From: Gemmatimonadales bacterium
GTDB lineage: Bacteria; Gemmatimonadota; Gemmatimonadetes; Gemmatimonadales; GWC2-71-9
Length of the DNA: 64,000 nucleotides
Assembly (NCBI GenBank): GCA_036265815.1
Contig: DATAOI010000036.1
Coordinates: 37,543-101,542 of the forward strand
Direction: 5' to 3'
Shown here: in pieces, positions 61,861-64,000 of the stretch
Numbering within the stretch: position 1 is the stretch's first letter
How the letters are laid out: the number at the start of each line of letters is the position of its first letter
The notes under the pieces: generated by a model
The model's database searches: none
The model's input: only the letters and a program-made list of their open reading frames with translations
What the model was told of the DNA's origin: nothing
Program-made: the position numbers and the translations under genes

Positions 61861-62046
61861 GGATCCTCCTCGGAATCGGTGGCGGGGCGATCGGCCGGGG
61901 AGGGGCAAGAAGCGTGCGGAATTCGCCTGCGGCGGGTTACTGCGCCTGGGGTCGTGTGTTAGGACTCAGGGCCGGTGGCGGACTGCCAGGACTTGCAGGA
62001 GAGACGGATGGAGAATGCGAGAGGCCGTGGTTCACGTTCCCTTCGT

Positions 62047-64000
62047 TCACTTCCGCTCCACTTCGGCCACCCACACGTCCGCCTTCCGGTCGACCAGGGG
62101 GAAGTAGAACCGTCCCTTCGACACGGAGAGACCGAACCGATGGAGTTGCTGATCCGGAGCGTTGGCATACACCAGTGTCCTCGGCGCCCCGCCGGAGAGG
62201 GGAATCGCCCGGATCATGAAGCGCTGGAGGGAATCGTTGTCGCCCCAGTAGATGGTGCGGCTGTCATCGGACCAGGCGGTCCAGTTTCCACCGGAGGCTA
62301 GTGCCACGAGGCGCTGCCGGCCGCTCGCGAGCTCCAGCACCCGAATCCCGGAATCACTGGCGAAGGAGATCGATCGCCCGTCCGGTGACCACGCCGATAT
62401 GGCCACGGGCCCGTGGAACGGAAGAGGCTGTGGGGTACCCCAACTGCCGTCTGGCTTGCGCCGAACTGTCCAGAGCGAAGAGTCGCGATTGAGCTGTTCG
62501 TCGAACACCAGCGCCCGTCCGTCCGGCGACCATTGGGGATTCCAGTCGTGCTCCCGGCTCGTGGTCACCTGTACCGCCGGGCCGCCGGAGGAGGGAATCA
62601 CGAAGATGTCCCGATTGCCGGTGAGGAACGAGTGAAAGGCCACTTCGTTGCCATCCGGTGAGGCCGAAGGGCTGAACTTCGCGCCGGCATCATGGGTGAG
62701 TTGCTCCGGTGGGCCCGCCGCCGCGCCGCCGGCCAGCGGCAGCCGCCAGATGTCGGCGTTGCCCTTGAGATCGGACTCGTAATAGAGCCACTTGCCGTCG
62801 GCTGATGCCGACGCGGTCTCGATGTCCTGACCGCCGAACGTGAGCTGGGTCGCTTGCGACACCGGCACGGAGTCACGAAGCGGAATCGGCAGACTCCACA
62901 CGTTGGACGTCTCGCCGTATACGGACCAGGCCAGCCGCTTCCCGTCCGCCGACACGGAGATCCGATCCGGATTGAGGCCTGTGGTGATCCGGCTCGGTGC
63001 TCCGCTCGGCTTCCCCGAGCCGCTGAGCGTCAGCTGGTACACGTCCCTCCCGCCATCCTTGTCCGAGATGAAGAGCAGTGCACTGCGCCCGGGCAGCCAG
63101 ACGGGGCTGGTGTTGAGCGCGGCCGAATCCGTCACCAGAATCGGGGTCCCCCCGCTCGCGGAAACCACCGCGATGGCGCTCGGACCCAGGTTTCCGTTGA
63201 TCTCGAATTGCGAGTTGCCTTGAACGAAGGCGATCCAGCGGCCGTCGGACGACCACGCGGGCGAGTGCACGGCTCGACCGTGCGCGATGACGGTTTGGGG
63301 TGAGGCATCAACATCCTGGACGAAGATGGTGTCGCCCCGGGTGTAGACGACCCGGCGCCCATCCGGCGCCCACGAGCCCCAGAGCAGGGTAGGCAGACTG
63401 GTGCTGGTACTGAAGCTCGGCCCGGAAACGACCGGCCGTGCCTGTCCTCCCAGCGTCGGAACCACGTACAGGCTCTGCTGTGCGAGGAAGAGCAGGCGGC
63501 TTCCGTCCGGCGAGATGGCGCCGCAACACTGCGAGTTGGGAAGCTGGGTCGGAATCGCAAGTGGAACGCCTCCGTCCACCTGCTGGACGTAGAGGTGCCG
63601 GGTTCCTCGATCGCTCCGAGTGAACACGATCGTCTTGCCATCCGGCGAGAGCGACGGCCACCGCTCCGTCTCGGGGCCGACCGCCACCGCGATCCGTTTT
63701 CCTACTGCCATGACCGGCTCGGCGCGCCGCGTCAGGGTCAGCGCCAGCGCACCGCCCGCCACCAGCGCGCCACCGGCTGCCCAGCCGAGCCAGCGCGGGA
63801 TCCCTCGCGACGCCGCGACGACGGGACTGGCAGCCGTGAGCGGCCGGGTCGTGGTCGGCGTCATCCCGCCGCTGGGAGTGGCGAGCGGCTCGAGCTGGGT
63901 GACCAGGTCGCTGGTGCTCTGCCACCGATCGGCCGGATGCTTCTCCAGGCAGCGCAGCACGATGGTCTCCACCGCCGGCGCCACATTGCCCCGGTAGGTC
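62047..64000 (-). CDS. Ser/Thr protein kinase with TolB-like sensor, C-terminal part (cut by window edge)
   Basis: About 650 residues are visible; the N-terminus is beyond the window. The first residues are the last kinase helix, PAVETIVLRCLEKHPADRWQS, the typical end of a PknB-type Hanks kinase. A Thr-rich linker and a single membrane segment follow (RWLGWAAGGALVAGGALALTL). The exterior is a PD40/WD40-like TolB propeller of about six blades (SLSPDGKTIVFTRSD, SPDGNEVAFHSF, SPDGRALVFDEQL and similar). It would phosphorylate cytoplasmic targets in response to something bound outside. Targets are unknown. Confidence 0.85.
   Translation of the reverse strand, partial: TYRGNVAPAVETIVLRCLEKHPADRWQSTSDLVTQLEPLATPSGGMTPTTTRPLTAASPVVAASRGIPRWLGWAAGGALVAGGALALTLTRRAEPVMAVGKRIAVAVGPETERWPSLSPDGKTIVFTRSDRGTRHLYVQQVDGGVPLAIPTQLPNSQCCGAISPDGSRLLFLAQQSLYVVPTLGGQARPVVSGPSFSTSTSLPTLLWGSWAPDGRRVVYTRGDTIFVQDVDASPQTVIAHGRAVHSPAWSSDGRWIAFVQGNSQFEINGNLGPSAIAVVSASGGTPILVTDSAALNTSPVWLPGRSALLFISDKDGGRDVYQLTLSGSGKPSGAPSRITTGLNPDRISVSADGKRLAWSVYGETSNVWSLPIPLRDSVPVSQATQLTFGGQDIETASASADGKWLYYESDLKGNADIWRLPLAGGAAAGPPEQLTHDAGAKFSPSASPDGNEVAFHSFLTGNRDIFVIPSSGGPAVQVTTSREHDWNPQWSPDGRALVFDEQLNRDSSLWTVRRKPDGSWGTPQPLPFHGPVAISAWSPDGRSISFASDSGIRVLELASGRQRLVALASGGNWTAWSDDSRTIYWGDNDSLQRFMIRAIPLSGGAPRTLVYANAPDQQLHRFGLSVSKGRFYFPLVDRKADVWVAEVERK

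Overview
The window is high-GC (my estimate by eye is the upper 60s percent), densely packed bacterial DNA. It holds about 55 protein genes and no rRNA, tRNA, CRISPR array, insertion sequence or phage gene that I can see. The mix is PadR-plus-ADOP permease, many short lipoproteins, CHAT/TPR proteins, S9, M13, M1 and gamma-glutamyltransferase exopeptidases, DUF305/LVIVD pairs, and a Ser/Thr kinase with a TolB-like sensor. That mix best fits a soil or sediment Gemmatimonadota-type chromosome. This assignment is inference from gene content, not from a marker gene.

Layout. 1-2 kb: the N-terminus of an HxH metal-dependent hydrolase, an unrecognised helical protein and an ATP-grasp enzyme. 2-11.5 kb (all minus): an ECF sigma factor followed by a 1331-aa membrane protein carrying two anti-sigma-type zinc motifs, an FnIII-like domain, TPRs and a CHAT domain, then three translationally coupled lipoproteins (a beta-helix protein and two tandem Big_5 paralogues). 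11.6-15.2 kb: DUF5996, an NTF2-like protein, glutamate dehydrogenase, a decayed META-type lipoprotein and an OB-fold-like lipoprotein. 15.4-24.6 kb: a small membrane protein, gamma-glutamyltransferase, S9 peptidase, PEP-mutase-like protein, aldo/keto reductase, DUF305 and LVIVD proteins. 24.6-29.4 kb (minus): a second, exported TPR-CHAT operon. 29.6-35 kb: a GH13 enzyme, a CsgG-like lipoprotein, and a HEAT-cyclophilin fusion with a divergent lipoprotein. 35.3-38.4 kb: PadR regulator plus ADOP permease. 38.4-46.9 kb: a galactose-oxidase-like lipoprotein, TPR protein, DUF892, M13 peptidase, F420-reductase-like protein and alpha/beta hydrolase. 46.9-51.6 kb: a ParB-like protein, a PLD-like protein, lipoproteins and a NAGPA-type glycosidase. 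51.9-55.3 kb: an SMP-30-like protein, dienelactone hydrolase and an M1-like pseudopeptidase in one coupled operon. 55.3-64 kb: a PD40 lipoprotein, TetR, lysine-dehydrogenase-like enzyme, thioredoxin, BamA-like barrel, a possible small RNA, a histone-H1-tailed small protein, a small barrel and the C-terminal part of a Ser/Thr kinase.

How it fits together. Most of the window is cell-envelope biology: exported peptidases, lipoproteins and outer-membrane barrels. The most system-like part is the pair of CHAT loci about 17 kb apart. One is wired to an ECF sigma factor and has Tyr where the catalytic His should be. The other is an exported, catalytically intact version in a four-gene lipoprotein/membrane operon. 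A second degenerate enzyme, an M1 peptidase whose HEXXH has become RATAG, sits at 53.7-55.3 kb. Regulatory DNA stands out at a hairpin over the PadR ribosome-binding site, an interlocked pair of apparently leaderless divergent promoters, and operator-like inverted repeats beside the TetR gene and the 15.4 kb membrane protein.
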